From: Desulfosarcina widdelii
GTDB lineage: Bacteria; Desulfobacterota; Desulfobacteria; Desulfobacterales; Desulfosarcinaceae
Reading direction: 5' to 3'
DNA length: 64,000 nucleotides
Assembly (NCBI RefSeq): GCF_009688965.1
Contig: NZ_AP021875.1
Coordinates: 1 to 64,000 of the forward strand
Numbering within the stretch: the stretch's first letter is position 1; every line of letters begins with the position of its first letter. The notes beneath the pieces were generated by a model. It did not search any database. It saw only the letters and a program-made list of their open reading frames with translations, and was not told the DNA's origin. This document shows, piece by piece, positions 26,682 through 35,444 of the stretch. A program made the position numbers and the translations under genes.

Positions 26682-27779
26682 TCAGACGGCTTTTCGTTTT
26701 TTGCCTCCATCCATGCCCACTTTTATGGGAAGGACCTTGCCTCTGTCCTGGGACAGATTCTCAAGAGCGTCTCTAACTCGCTCCAACCCTATGCTTCGCA
26801 GATAACGTTCCGTTGTATTCGGGCTCTTATGACGAAGAATCATCTGAATCACTCCGACTTCATAGCCAAGGTTGAACAGGATAGATGCGCTGAGATGCCT
26901 GATCGCGTGGAAACCAAAACGTTTTATTTCGCACTTGTCGCAAAGACGGCGCATGAATTGAACCCGGACCTTAAACGGCTGGCCAAAGTATTCCTTGGTG
27001 AAGGGACTGTCTTCAAGGCAAAGAAACACATGGGCCTGGTCCTTAATCGGGCGCTCTTCCCACCACCACCGTAGCGATTTCCGCAGTTCCTGGGTCATGG
27101 GCAGCCAATCGTATTCGTACGTGCCACCATGACGTTTCCGGGTCCATAACCTGATCCGGCTGTTCCCGAAGTCTACATCGGCCCAGGTCAGGCGGAAAAT
27201 TTCTCCGCGCCGGGCTGCCAGATGCAAAAACGCCAGCAGCATGACCTTGTCCTGTCCCTCGGCGGCTTCATAAATTTTCCAGAAGTCTTCCTCGGGAGGG
27301 ACGTAGCGGGGCTGCCTTATCTCTGGCATTCGCTCCACCAAGCAAGGGTTTGGGCCGGGCAGGGGAGGGTCCATGTACTTCATGCCCCAGTTCCAGCCGG
27401 CAACCAGGTTCTTGCGGTCCTTGTTTGCGGCATATCCCGACCTTTCCGCCTTCTGCGCCATTATGTAAGCAATTACGGCCGCCGGCTTCAGGTTTTCCAC
27501 CGGCATGGTCGGATCGACATGTTCCAGGAATCGTTTGAACATCCCATTTTTTTCCTGGTAGGTCTTCGCCGCGAAGCTGGTTTTTGCAAAGTCCAGGTAT
27601 GACTGCACCCAGTCGTCAATACAGGTTGTGTCGGTCTTCTCGAACCACTCGCTCACGGGTTTTCTTCGCATGTCGGCTTCCCATTGCACCGCTTCCTTCT
27701 TGGACAGGAATACGCTTTCGCGTTTCTGGCCCTCTTTGCGCACCTGTGCGTACCACTTGTGATTGCGCTTGTATGGCAT
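26682..27779 (-). CDS. tyrosine recombinase (integrase)
   Basis: 365-residue phage-type integrase. The N-terminal part has an arm-binding/SAM-like core-binding region (WVQSYLDFAKTSF). The catalytic domain has the Arg in LAARRGEIFRLTW, HAIRHLSASIL (HxxR) and the LRHKSPNTTERYL block with the nucleophilic Tyr. It faces tRNA-Glu, the typical layout for site-specific insertion. It would integrate and, with the Xis-like protein, excise the element. Confidence 0.93.
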   Translation of the reverse strand: MPYKRNHKWYAQVRKEGQKRESVFLSKKEAVQWEADMRRKPVSEWFEKTDTTCIDDWVQSYLDFAKTSFAAKTYQEKNGMFKRFLEHVDPTMPVENLKPAAVIAYIMAQKAERSGYAANKDRKNLVAGWNWGMKYMDPPLPGPNPCLVERMPEIRQPRYVPPEEDFWKIYEAAEGQDKVMLLAFLHLAARRGEIFRLTWADVDFGNSRIRLWTRKRHGGTYEYDWLPMTQELRKSLRWWWEERPIKDQAHVFLCLEDSPFTKEYFGQPFKVRVQFMRRLCDKCEIKRFGFHAIRHLSASILFNLGYEVGVIQMILRHKSPNTTERYLRSIGLERVRDALENLSQDRGKVLPIKVGMDGGKKRKAV

Positions 27780-27936
27780 TGATCATCTCCTTTTCAAAGA
27801 ACAAGATACGTGCTCCCACACGTATTCCGCCCAGCTGTTGATAATATTTTCTAACGGTTTTTACGTCAAGACCCGTGTATTCAGCGACCTGTTTGGCGCT
27901 CAGGGCTTGACCGAGATGGGATCGAATTTGATCCAT
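27616..27936 (-). CDS. MerR/excisionase-type helix-turn-helix protein overlapping integrase
   Basis: 106 residues. The first about 55 form a MerR-like winged HTH (LSAKQVAEYTGLDVKTVRKYYQQLGGIRVG) of the kind used by excisionases and helix-turn-helix 'DNA-binding, excisionase family' proteins. The remaining about 50 residues are encoded in a different frame over the integrase N-terminus (164-base overlap) and are Arg-rich and low in recognisable structure. The HTH part is convincing; whether the full overlap is translated is uncertain. It probably controls integrase and excision. Confidence 0.7.
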   Translation of the reverse strand: MDQIRSHLGQALSAKQVAEYTGLDVKTVRKYYQQLGGIRVGARILFFEKEMINAIQAQSQVVRTGAQRGPETRKRIPVQEGSGAMGSRHAKKTRERVVREDRHNLY

Positions 27937-28155
27937 GATGTTCTGTTACCCTTCCGGGTCCAGAGTAAAATCTTCAATTTTATCGGTCGGATAAGACCTG
28001 TAACTAAGTCAGATGGGGTGGTAACCCATTTGGGTCACACGTAATTGGGTGGGCCGTAACTTAATCCGTAGGTTGGACCGCTTTTCTTTGGTTTGTTGGT
28101 CCGGGGGCCGATCACGATATGGATAAGCCCCCGAACCGCATTTCGATTTACAGTT

Positions 28156-28470
28156 TTACTGAATGGTTGGCGAATAGTCGCGAATGGCTTCGGTTAGATC
28201 CCTTCCCAATTCGGATGAGACAATCACTTCAATGTTCATGAATTCCAGAGTCTTACTGAACCTCATGGATAATTCAGCTGCATGATGAGGTTCTATTTCT
28301 TCTTCGAAACCAATAGCGACAACGGAAGGATTGACATCTGGAAGAAAGACTACCCAATCGTCGCCAACAAAGATCATGGTTTCGTCATCCTCCATAGTGT
28401 CGGGAATAAACCCCATTGTTCTGATGATTTGTTGAACCAGCCGAAAACGTTGGTGCGCTTCGATAAACAT
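28156..28470 (-). CDS. hypothetical protein of the mobile element
   Basis: About 104 residues from ATG 28470, chosen because AAAGGAG lies 8 bases upstream; a longer ORF begins at 28533 without such a site. Contains EAHQRFRLVQQIIRTMG, an acidic segment and a central hydrophobic strand (WVVFLPDVNPSVVAIGF). Family unknown. Same direction as the Xis-like and integrase genes. Confidence 0.5.
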   Translation of the reverse strand: MFIEAHQRFRLVQQIIRTMGFIPDTMEDDETMIFVGDDWVVFLPDVNPSVVAIGFEEEIEPHHAAELSMRFSKTLEFMNIEVIVSSELGRDLTEAIRDYSPTIQ

Positions 28471-28919
28471 GACAAATTCTCCTTTACATTGAAAAATGAA
28501 AACGGTTTGGTGAGAAAAAACGAGAACATTCAATCTCCCTCGATATGGGGGTGTTCCTCCTGCTTACCCACCAAACCGCCCAAAAAATGGGTTGCGCGAG
28601 GATTGCCCGACACAGCGGAACTCATGCCGCATCAGTGCTTCGATAACAGTCTTTCACTGTGAATGGTCGGCTGGATAAATGCCGTCTTGTTGATAGCGGC
28701 GATTATATGGCCGCCGCCGATGAGGTAGGTGCCCACAATTGATATTGATCCAGTGGACGTTTTGATACCAGCGATTCATTGAGTCGCTGTTGATACTTTT
28801 TTGATAATCACTGGGCGGGGGGATTGTCAAGGCATAGCAACTAAAATTAAGTCAGTGTGATTCTCGGCGTGTATGCCATTCACTCTGAATAATCGTCGTG
28901 AACCAGGATAACGATCCAT
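28471..28919. other. intergenic region of the element with small palindromes
   Basis: No gene seen. Two short inverted repeats stand out: GCGGC...GCCGC near 28697 and CAGCGA-N9-TCGCTG near 28770. They could be operators or hairpins for the flanking minus-strand genes. Confidence 0.4.
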
Positions 28920-29522
28920 TTATGAATCATCCTGACGCCTCCTTTCCTCGCGAAATTTTTCCTGGCGTGTGGCGCCTCCACACCTGGTTGAACAATAGAC
29001 CCGCTCTTTTGCGGTCGGGCTGTAAAAAAAGCCATCACAACGAGGGCATTGCCCGAAGCGCCGTGGACTGAAATCCAGATCACGTATAATCTCGACCAGC
29101 CATAAATCCATAACTTTTTTCAACGCATTGATTTCATTGCCGCGCTTGACCTTGCGCAGCTGAAATCTTTCTTGAAACCGGCGGTCGAGCGGGTCCAGCG
29201 TAAACGTCAAAGAGCCGCTAATCTGCCAAAGCGGCATTTCCCATAACATTTGTTTATTTTCAATGATGACGTCGAGCCGCAATCGAAGATGTTCTTGTAA
29301 TGCACCTATTATTATGAGGGCCGACTGGTCATCAACCTTCAAATCCCGACTGACAGGATTCAAGGCTGGGTGCCAACGTAATTGTTCCAGGACACGAGTT
29401 TGAAGGTGCCGGCTGGCCTCCATGGCTATGTCAACGTTTGCGAAGTCAATCAGCAGGTCAAGCTCAGCCCGCCTTTTCTCTACCACCACCTCCAATTTTT
29501 TGGATTTCCAATAACGTACCAT
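28920..29522 (-). CDS. CGNR-like zinc-finger protein
   Basis: 200 residues. The C-terminal about 45 have a treble-clef-like zinc site, CPRCDGFFYS...YCSTRCGGATRQEKFREER, resembling the CGNR zinc finger, a DNA-binding module often found in regulators with an N-terminal ABATE domain. The N-terminal about 150 are helical and unlike anything I recognise. It lies on the strand opposite the primase operon, divergent from it, so a regulatory role is plausible but unproven. Confidence 0.6.
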   Translation of the reverse strand: MVRYWKSKKLEVVVEKRRAELDLLIDFANVDIAMEASRHLQTRVLEQLRWHPALNPVSRDLKVDDQSALIIIGALQEHLRLRLDVIIENKQMLWEMPLWQISGSLTFTLDPLDRRFQERFQLRKVKRGNEINALKKVMDLWLVEIIRDLDFSPRRFGQCPRCDGFFYSPTAKERVYCSTRCGGATRQEKFREERRRQDDS

Positions 29523-29528
29523 TTTGTG

Positions 29529-29593
29529 TTGACTTTACTTTTTTTATGCCTATTATGGTAACGCAACCTTAAAAAGGATGCGTTATTTTTTTT
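29529..29593 (+). promoter_or_regulatory. promoter-like element followed at once by a terminator-like hairpin
   Basis: Plus strand: TTGACT (29529), 16 bases, TATTAT (29551), then hairpin AACGCAACCTT / AAGGATGCGTT (29560-29584, one mismatch) and eight T. If used, transcription would end within about 35 bases. It sits upstream of the CGNR-like gene (minus strand), so the hairpin may instead be an operator for that gene. Confidence 0.5.
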
Positions 29594-29772
29594 GCATGGT
29601 AGCCACTCTCGGCTTCAATGTCAACCAGGTTCCTTCGAGAACCGTAAACAACAGGAGGGATTGGTCAGACCGACATACTTACCCAGTTACACTACCCCAC
29701 CATGTTACTATAGGCAAACGGCCTAAATTAATTACCTTTTTCTGATCGATTTCTCTCCAAAAGGAGAGACAC

Positions 29773-29979
29773 ATGGAAAAGGGAAAATCAGTATCTTACC
29801 CACCAGGCTTAATCTGGGACAAAATCGAAGAGATCGGATCGGAACTCATACGGGAATTCGATAACGGCGTCCTAACCACATCGGAGCTTGCAGAGGTCGT
29901 TCATCGTCAAACCCGGGAGCTGGCACAAGTCTATCATCAGCTGAGCCGCCTTCAATCAGAGAAGGAGGGTGATCGCTAA
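29773..29979 (+). CDS. small coiled-coil-like protein, first gene of the DpdA/primase operon
   Basis: 68 residues, helical and charged (HRQTRELAQVYHQLSRLQSEKEGD at the C-terminus), with AAGGAGAG 5 bases before the ATG. Its stop overlaps the next ATG (TAATG), so it is translationally coupled to the TGT/DpdA-like gene. An inverted repeat TAGGC-N5-GCCTA lies at 29711-29725, a candidate operator. Function unknown. Confidence 0.6.
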   Translation: MEKGKSVSYPPGLIWDKIEEIGSELIREFDNGVLTTSELAEVVHRQTRELAQVYHQLSRLQSEKEGDR

Positions 29980-31262
29980 TGGGGAAACTCGTGAACTTTG
30001 TTGCCGGGGCCGAGCTGAACAAGCGGCCCGATAAAGCCAACGCGTATCTGATAAACGTACCAGAGCACGGCTCCACCCCTCGCAGAATTGAAAAGGCCGT
30101 GTCACTTCACCAAGATGTTCAGCCAGAATATCTGATGGTTGACTCAGGCGGTTACCAGCTCCTAACGGCCGAGAAAAAAGGGTGGAAGATTACCCATGAT
30201 CCAGACCAGAAGCTGATTTACAAGATCGGCAAAGAGATCAACCTTGCCCCAAAGCACGTTATGGAAGTTGCCTCGAAACTGGGAGCGGACATCGTAATCG
30301 GTCTCGACTTCCCCGTAGGCAAGTTCAAAACGACCGCCGAACGAGACAAAGAGTTCTTCAAGAAGCTTCCGTTTAACGTTTGCCGGGCGCATGAATCGGC
30401 CACATGGAAAAGGATGCTGTGTCCGGACGCTCTGCTTTTCCTACCATTCCAAGGGTATATCACAAAGCACATTGATGTTTTCTTCTCCCAAATCGCCGGA
30501 CTTCAGTATGACGGTATGGCCATACCTGTCAGGGAAATAAAGCTTCATGAGCTTGCCCTGTTTTTTACTCGCTTTTATCAGCGCGAGATTAATCGAGTCC
30601 ATTTGCTTGGCACAATCAGTCTTTTGAAGATCGCCATGGCCGCCTTCATGGCGCGCGGTATGTTCGATTGGGTGTCACTGGACGCTGCAACATGGAATAA
30701 GGCGGCTTTTTATTGCGGTTTCATGAGCCCCAAAAACCTTACGCGAGTGGATCTGCGCCGGTCTGTGAAGCTTGATCCCGGCATATTTAATGATTGCCCG
30801 TGCCGCTATTGCCAGGGCAGGAGTTTCAGCGAAATTCAAAGCCTGCCAAACAAAGAAAAATTTGAGCTGCTCCGACAGCACAACTGGTGGTCCATCGATA
30901 AAATCGTTTCCGATCTTTGGGCAAATAGCACCGATCTGATCCAGCTTGAACGTTTTCTAAAGGATCGGGATGTCAAACCAGCGGATATCGACGACCTAAT
31001 AAATACCCTCGCCTTGGTCGACTGCCTGAAGAACGACGACATTGAGGTGCTTCAGACCATCCTGACACCCATCCCCAAAATACGGATTCAATCCCGTTGG
31101 CCCCGGATGAAATCCAACCCTGGTTCATGGCCCAGGAAACCAACCAGGTCATCCCGGCAGCCAACCGAGCAGTACAGACGGCTGACGCAAGATGCCGATC
31201 TGCAACAAAAAAAGGAACAAATTCCTAAATTCAAAAAGGAGAAAAGTAACTATGAGTATTGA
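29979..31262 (+). CDS. tRNA-guanine-transglycosylase-fold protein, DpdA-like
   Basis: 427 residues. Seen: the TGT-type motif MVDSGGYQLL (about 50), GLDFPVG, a substrate-pocket-like region YDGMAIPVREI, FDWVSLDAATWN holding the second putative catalytic Asp, and a zinc site CPCRYC...H (about residues 276-306). Known: TGTs exchange guanine for 7-deazaguanine in tRNA; DpdA relatives do the same in DNA, in bacteria and phages. Inferred: location in an integrated element, coupled to a primase-helicase, favours a DNA target (self-modification against restriction or at an origin). No queuosine or preQ0 genes are nearby, so it would depend on the host pool. The last about 80 residues are basic and may bind DNA. 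The tail overlaps the next gene by 11 bases. Confidence 0.72.
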   Translation: MGKLVNFVAGAELNKRPDKANAYLINVPEHGSTPRRIEKAVSLHQDVQPEYLMVDSGGYQLLTAEKKGWKITHDPDQKLIYKIGKEINLAPKHVMEVASKLGADIVIGLDFPVGKFKTTAERDKEFFKKLPFNVCRAHESATWKRMLCPDALLFLPFQGYITKHIDVFFSQIAGLQYDGMAIPVREIKLHELALFFTRFYQREINRVHLLGTISLLKIAMAAFMARGMFDWVSLDAATWNKAAFYCGFMSPKNLTRVDLRRSVKLDPGIFNDCPCRYCQGRSFSEIQSLPNKEKFELLRQHNWWSIDKIVSDLWANSTDLIQLERFLKDRDVKPADIDDLINTLALVDCLKNDDIEVLQTILTPIPKIRIQSRWPRMKSNPGSWPRKPTRSSRQPTEQYRRLTQDADLQQKKEQIPKFKKEKSNYEY

Positions 31263-31518
31263 AGAAAAAGTATCTTTGACCATCAGCGTACCAAAGAGCT
31301 ACAGGGATCGCCTGCGCACAATGGCAGCCCAGCAGAATCTGCATGACCCAGATAAACTCACATCGGCCTCGACCATCGCCCGCGAGATCATCTGCGACTA
31401 CATTGATGAGATCGATAGCCTCGAAGCTGACTTCAGGGCGGCCGGTTCCGTAATTGAGGCGGAGGAAGCAAGTTCGGAGCGGAAGAGGAATGAACCATGT
31501 CGTACTACACTGAGCTAA
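31252..31518 (+). CDS. ribbon-helix-helix-like small protein
   Basis: 88 residues from ATG 31252, chosen for AAAGGAG 8 bases upstream. The N-terminal VSLTISVPKSYRDRLRTMAA and STIAREIICDYI fit a ribbon-helix-helix fold; the C-terminus is acidic then basic. It overlaps the genes on both sides, so it is coupled between DpdA-like and primase. It may regulate the operon or bind the repeat array, by inference. Confidence 0.6.
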   Translation: MSIEEKVSLTISVPKSYRDRLRTMAAQQNLHDPDKLTSASTIAREIICDYIDEIDSLEADFRAAGSVIEAEEASSERKRNEPCRTTLS

Positions 31519-34385
31519 AGGAGAAGAACGATATCATCAATATTGCCAAGACGCTTGGCTATAACGGCACCAAATCCGGTCGTGTCTATCAAGGCGACTG
31601 TCCTCTTCATCCCAGCACAGGCGGAAAGTGCCTGGTTATCTGGCGGGGCATTCAGGGTTTCAGGTGTTATCACTGCATGAAAAGCGGAGATGTCATCAAA
31701 CTGGTCGAGCTATATAAAAGGTGCGACCATACCACTGCCGTAAATTATTTAGCTGATCGATGCGGGATGCCGCACCTATCCGGCAAATCGGATCTGTCAC
31801 CAGAAGAGCAGGCCCAGTTGGAAGCAGACGCACAGGAAGAAACCCTCGTTTACGAAATGCTGACCGTAGGCGCTGAATGGTTCCACCAACAGTTGGATAA
31901 TTTTCCGGGCATCGTTGACCATCTGCACAAGCATTATGGGTTTTCCCCGGAGATCGTAACGGAGTTGAAAATCGGTTTTGCACCACCAGGCACCAGCCAC
32001 CCGAAAATATCATCGGATCTGGCCGAATACCTTGGCGCCATGCCCGAATTCAAGGACAGCCTGGCAAAATCGGGGTTGTTCGGTTTTGCATCCCCGGCCG
32101 GGCCAATGTGGGACTGCTTCAAGGGCAGGATCATTTTTCCCTTCTGGAAGAACGGCAAGGTAGTCAACTTGATCGCCAGGGCCACGTCAATTACCCCGGT
32201 CGATCAATACGAGTGCTATACCGACAAGGAAGGCAATGTCCAAACCGATGAGGCCGGCCAGGCCATGTATGTCAAATATAAGAAACTCCGCCGGCACATT
32301 CCCGATGATGAAAAACGAAAGCATATCTCCAAGTTCATCGGCATGGAAACGTTCATGGGATCGGACTCCATCCGCGGGGCCAAGGAGATCATCATCACAG
32401 AAGGTGCCCCCGATTGGGTCAGTGCAGTAGATTATGATTTTGCGGCCATATCGCCTGTGACAACCAACTTCCGTGACAGAGATTTAGATAAGTTGGCCCA
32501 CGAGACGGCAGGTACCGATGCCGTATACATCATCAATGATGCCGATGCTAACGAGGCGGGACAAAAGGGTGCCCTGAAAACGGGGAAATACCTGACTGGT
32601 CGGGGCCGAAAAGTCTTTCTGGTGGAATTGCCCAGGCCCGAAGGTGCATCCAAAATCGATCTGAACGAATACCTGGTAAATCACACGGCCGACGACCTGC
32701 GCAAGTTGATGGAATCGGCCAGATCTGTCCTCGACATTTTGATCGATGGTCTACCGGCGGATTTCGTGAAGGCCCAGCCGATCCTTAAGACGGAGATTCT
32801 TCCCCTTCTGCTTGGCGTCGATGAGGGGCTTCGCGTTCATTACTTTGAACTTATCCGCAAGGCTGTAAAAACAACGAAGGCGGTGATCACGGCCGAGTTC
32901 GATGAGGTCAAAAAGGCACTGGCAAAGCGGGAAAAAGAGGCTGATGTTCCCACCGTTGATCCAGCAATCCAGACGGCTGCCGAGACCCTGGCCAAAAATC
33001 CTGCTCTCATTCGCATGCGTATCGATGTTGTTAATCGTTCAGGAGTCGTCGGCGAACGTAATGTCATTGCCATGTATTTTGCAGCGCTCGATTCACGATT
33101 GCTTCCGGAGGATGGGGCCAGCCCCAATGCCCTGGCAATTAAAAATGCCGGCCATCACGGATCGGGCAAGTCATTTTCATTGAAAAAATGCCTGGAGCTA
33201 TATCCGAAAGAGGCCTACCTGCTTATCACTAATGGTTCGGCGAAGAGTTTGTATTATCTTCCCAACGGCCTCAAGCATTGTGCATTGATTGTGGCCGAGG
33301 CCTTTCAATTCCAGGCCAACAACGCTGGGGATAGCGAACTCGTATACGTAACTCGCAGTTTGCTAAGCGAAGGTTGTGTCGCCTACCAAGTTCCCCAAAA
33401 GGATGAAGACGGAAACTTCGTCACAGTTGAAAAACGATTGGACGGGCCGACCAGCTTCATCACCACGACCACTATCGATAAATTGGAAGCCCAGCTTGAA
33501 GATCGTTTGTTCACCATCCACCCGGACGAGTCCATGGATCAGACCCGGTCGATCATGAACATGACGGCAAAAATCAAATCCGGTGAATTCGAGGGAGTCG
33601 ATAAGGCAACCCAGGCAACGTGGAAGCTTTTCCATTCAATGCTGAGGCCTGTCGATGTCATTATCCCGTATGCCGGCCAGATCGCCAGTCATCTTCAACA
33701 AGGGGATAAACTACCCATTGCCACACGGCGGGCCTTTAATCGTGTCTTGGCCATCATCCAGACGGTTGTTTGCGCCTATCAATTCCAACGTTCCAAGGAC
33801 GACAAGGGACGCCTGATGGCGGAGATGAGTGACTATTGGATGGCCCTGCAAATCGTTCGGGAAGCCTTTCGGGAGACCCTTGGGCATCAGAGCAAGGAGG
33901 CCGAACACCGGATCGATTTCATTCGTCAAAATGGCCCTGTGCAATATGGTGCCCTGGCATCCGAGTGGGGCGTATCGAAGAGCGCGTTAACCGGTTGGGT
34001 CCGCGGAAAATTGATCGATGGAATTTTGACCTGGTGTGATGAAGACGGCGTTGAGTTCCCAGACGAGCCCGCTTTGAAGAAGGCAAAGCATTCTGGGAAG
34101 GCGTATCTCAAGATCAACGACGCCTTCCACATCGACAACATCACCGGCCTACCAACGCCATTCGAGTTGACGGGTGACACGCGATGGGATGAAGGCGGTG
34201 AGTTATCCCGCCTGTATGACCTGGCACTTGATCCGAGGCCGATCGTCGAACACAGCGCCTCTGAGAAGGTTTTGGAGGCGGATTTACCCGAGGATGAACC
34301 GGATGCCGAGGATCATGAGGAAACGGAAGAGGAATTCAGCTTTGACGATTGGATTCCTGAGGGGTTAGGGAATAATCCAATTTGA
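31497..34385 (+). CDS. CHC2/Toprim primase fused to an ATPase and wHTH
   Basis: 962 residues. A CHC2 zinc finger is at C35, H38, C57 and C60. A DnaG-type core follows, with the Toprim domain around 295-370 (ITEGAPDW, INDADANEAG). An ATPase domain has the P-loop HHGSGKS near 550 and Walker B-like IVAEAFQ. A winged-helix segment (GALASEWGVSKSALTGWVRG) lies near 820, then an acidic tail. This layout matches mobile-element replication proteins that prime and unwind DNA at their own origin, as phage P4 alpha does. A repeat array resembling iterons lies 600 bases downstream. Homology to a named family beyond the primase and Toprim parts is not certain. Confidence 0.85.
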   Translation: MSYYTELKEKNDIINIAKTLGYNGTKSGRVYQGDCPLHPSTGGKCLVIWRGIQGFRCYHCMKSGDVIKLVELYKRCDHTTAVNYLADRCGMPHLSGKSDLSPEEQAQLEADAQEETLVYEMLTVGAEWFHQQLDNFPGIVDHLHKHYGFSPEIVTELKIGFAPPGTSHPKISSDLAEYLGAMPEFKDSLAKSGLFGFASPAGPMWDCFKGRIIFPFWKNGKVVNLIARATSITPVDQYECYTDKEGNVQTDEAGQAMYVKYKKLRRHIPDDEKRKHISKFIGMETFMGSDSIRGAKEIIITEGAPDWVSAVDYDFAAISPVTTNFRDRDLDKLAHETAGTDAVYIINDADANEAGQKGALKTGKYLTGRGRKVFLVELPRPEGASKIDLNEYLVNHTADDLRKLMESARSVLDILIDGLPADFVKAQPILKTEILPLLLGVDEGLRVHYFELIRKAVKTTKAVITAEFDEVKKALAKREKEADVPTVDPAIQTAAETLAKNPALIRMRIDVVNRSGVVGERNVIAMYFAALDSRLLPEDGASPNALAIKNAGHHGSGKSFSLKKCLELYPKEAYLLITNGSAKSLYYLPNGLKHCALIVAEAFQFQANNAGDSELVYVTRSLLSEGCVAYQVPQKDEDGNFVTVEKRLDGPTSFITTTTIDKLEAQLEDRLFTIHPDESMDQTRSIMNMTAKIKSGEFEGVDKATQATWKLFHSMLRPVDVIIPYAGQIASHLQQGDKLPIATRRAFNRVLAIIQTVVCAYQFQRSKDDKGRLMAEMSDYWMALQIVREAFRETLGHQSKEAEHRIDFIRQNGPVQYGALASEWGVSKSALTGWVRGKLIDGILTWCDEDGVEFPDEPALKKAKHSGKAYLKINDAFHIDNITGLPTPFELTGDTRWDEGGELSRLYDLALDPRPIVEHSASEKVLEADLPEDEPDAEDHEETEEEFSFDDWIPEGLGNNPI

Positions 34386-34400
34386 AACAGCAAACACAAA

Positions 34401-34440
34401 GGGGGAGCTGATTTATTCGGCTTCCCCAAGTTCATTTTTT
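34401..34440 (+). terminator. terminator-like hairpin after the primase gene
   Basis: Stem GGGGGAGC / GCTTCCCC (one G-T pair), then AAGTTCA and six T. It lies between primase and the next gene, so may only partly stop transcription. Confidence 0.5.
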
Positions 34441-34454
34441 GGAGGAATAGAAAC

Positions 34455-34922
34455 ATGGAATGGAGCATAATAGATTTTGGGAAGTACCGTGGCAAATCAC
34501 TGCCACAGATCATTTTTAAAGACGCGGATTGGTTTTTCCACGCCTATGAAAATGGATATTTTAATGAGGTGGTCACTCAGGAGGCTTCGGAATTGTGCCG
34601 ACGGGCGCGATCAATCAAGATTCCGGCGAGAAATGGCCAGAAAATGCTGGTGGAGTATCATATTCATCGTGACGGAAAATCTGGCAAAGGAAAATTTGGG
34701 ATGATGCAACTGCTCCCCGACGGCTCGGCCCTTGGGCGCATGAATGTTGCGTCATCCATCGATTTTTACGTGCCACGTTCCTTGGCCATTTACGACAAGA
34801 GCGGGTACAAGAATTTTGTTTCGATGCTCAAGGCGATCTTGTTTGGGGACCCATCACGCAGGATGAACCGGCGGGCCTGTGAAGCATTTTTCAACGATGA
34901 TGCTAATTTTGATCTGAATTGA
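34455..34922 (+). CDS. DUF3820-like protein
   Basis: 155 residues. The N-terminal DFGKYRGKSLPQII...DADWFFHAYENGYF matches the short DUF3820/exonuclease-associated motif (FGKYkGk.l..i....YL.W), found alone or fused to RNase T-like exonucleases. The rest is not recognised. GGAGGA stands 8 bases upstream. It is the last gene before the repeat array. Confidence 0.6.
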   Translation: MEWSIIDFGKYRGKSLPQIIFKDADWFFHAYENGYFNEVVTQEASELCRRARSIKIPARNGQKMLVEYHIHRDGKSGKGKFGMMQLLPDGSALGRMNVASSIDFYVPRSLAIYDKSGYKNFVSMLKAILFGDPSRRMNRRACEAFFNDDANFDLN

Positions 34923-34975
34923 TTGCGCGTGCGCACAGCGCCGGCAAGATAAAGCGGCCAGCAGGGATGTTGACG

Positions 34976-35303
34976 GATAGGTGTTTAGGGTGTTCACAGG
35001 TGTTGATGTGGCGGCTAAACACCTATCTACCATTGAAAAATAGTGAATTATCTTAATGTTATCGATGATGCCAATAGAGGTGTTAAGGTGTTTACCGATA
35101 TTCTGAAAATTGGATCAACCTGAATTTTTTAGGGCTTGCCTTGGGTGGCATCGTTTCTTTGATGAAGAAAACCGTCAAGCTTAATTGCCCAACAGGGTAA
35201 ACACCTTAACACCACAACATCAGCAAACTCTAAATCAATTATTAACAATGGGTTAGGGCTGTAAGAGGTGTTTGCACAGGGAATGAACACCTCTGAACAC
35301 CCT
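34976..35303. repeat. cluster of GGTGTT repeats, candidate iteron origin
   Basis: At least nine GGTGTT units in both orientations. Three nested inverted repeats: GATAGGTGTTTAG (34976-34988) with CTAAACACCTATC (35015-35027), perfect 13 bp; GGTGTTAAGGTGTTTACC (35079-35096) with its exact reverse complement at 35196-35213, 18 bp; and AGAGGTGTT (35264-35272) with AACACCTCT (35286-35294). Several direct repeats are 8-10 bases apart. No gene lies in the region. Confidence 0.8.
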
Positions 35304-35444
35304 GATCAGAGAACTGCAACACCGCGAATAATATCAGCATAGATCCCGGATTTTTGCTCAGGAACCCCGCTCTCGCTACAACTGAAATTTTGAATTTGAG
35401 AATCGGTTTTGCTTTATTTACCTGGGACTATGATTGCCGTCTGA

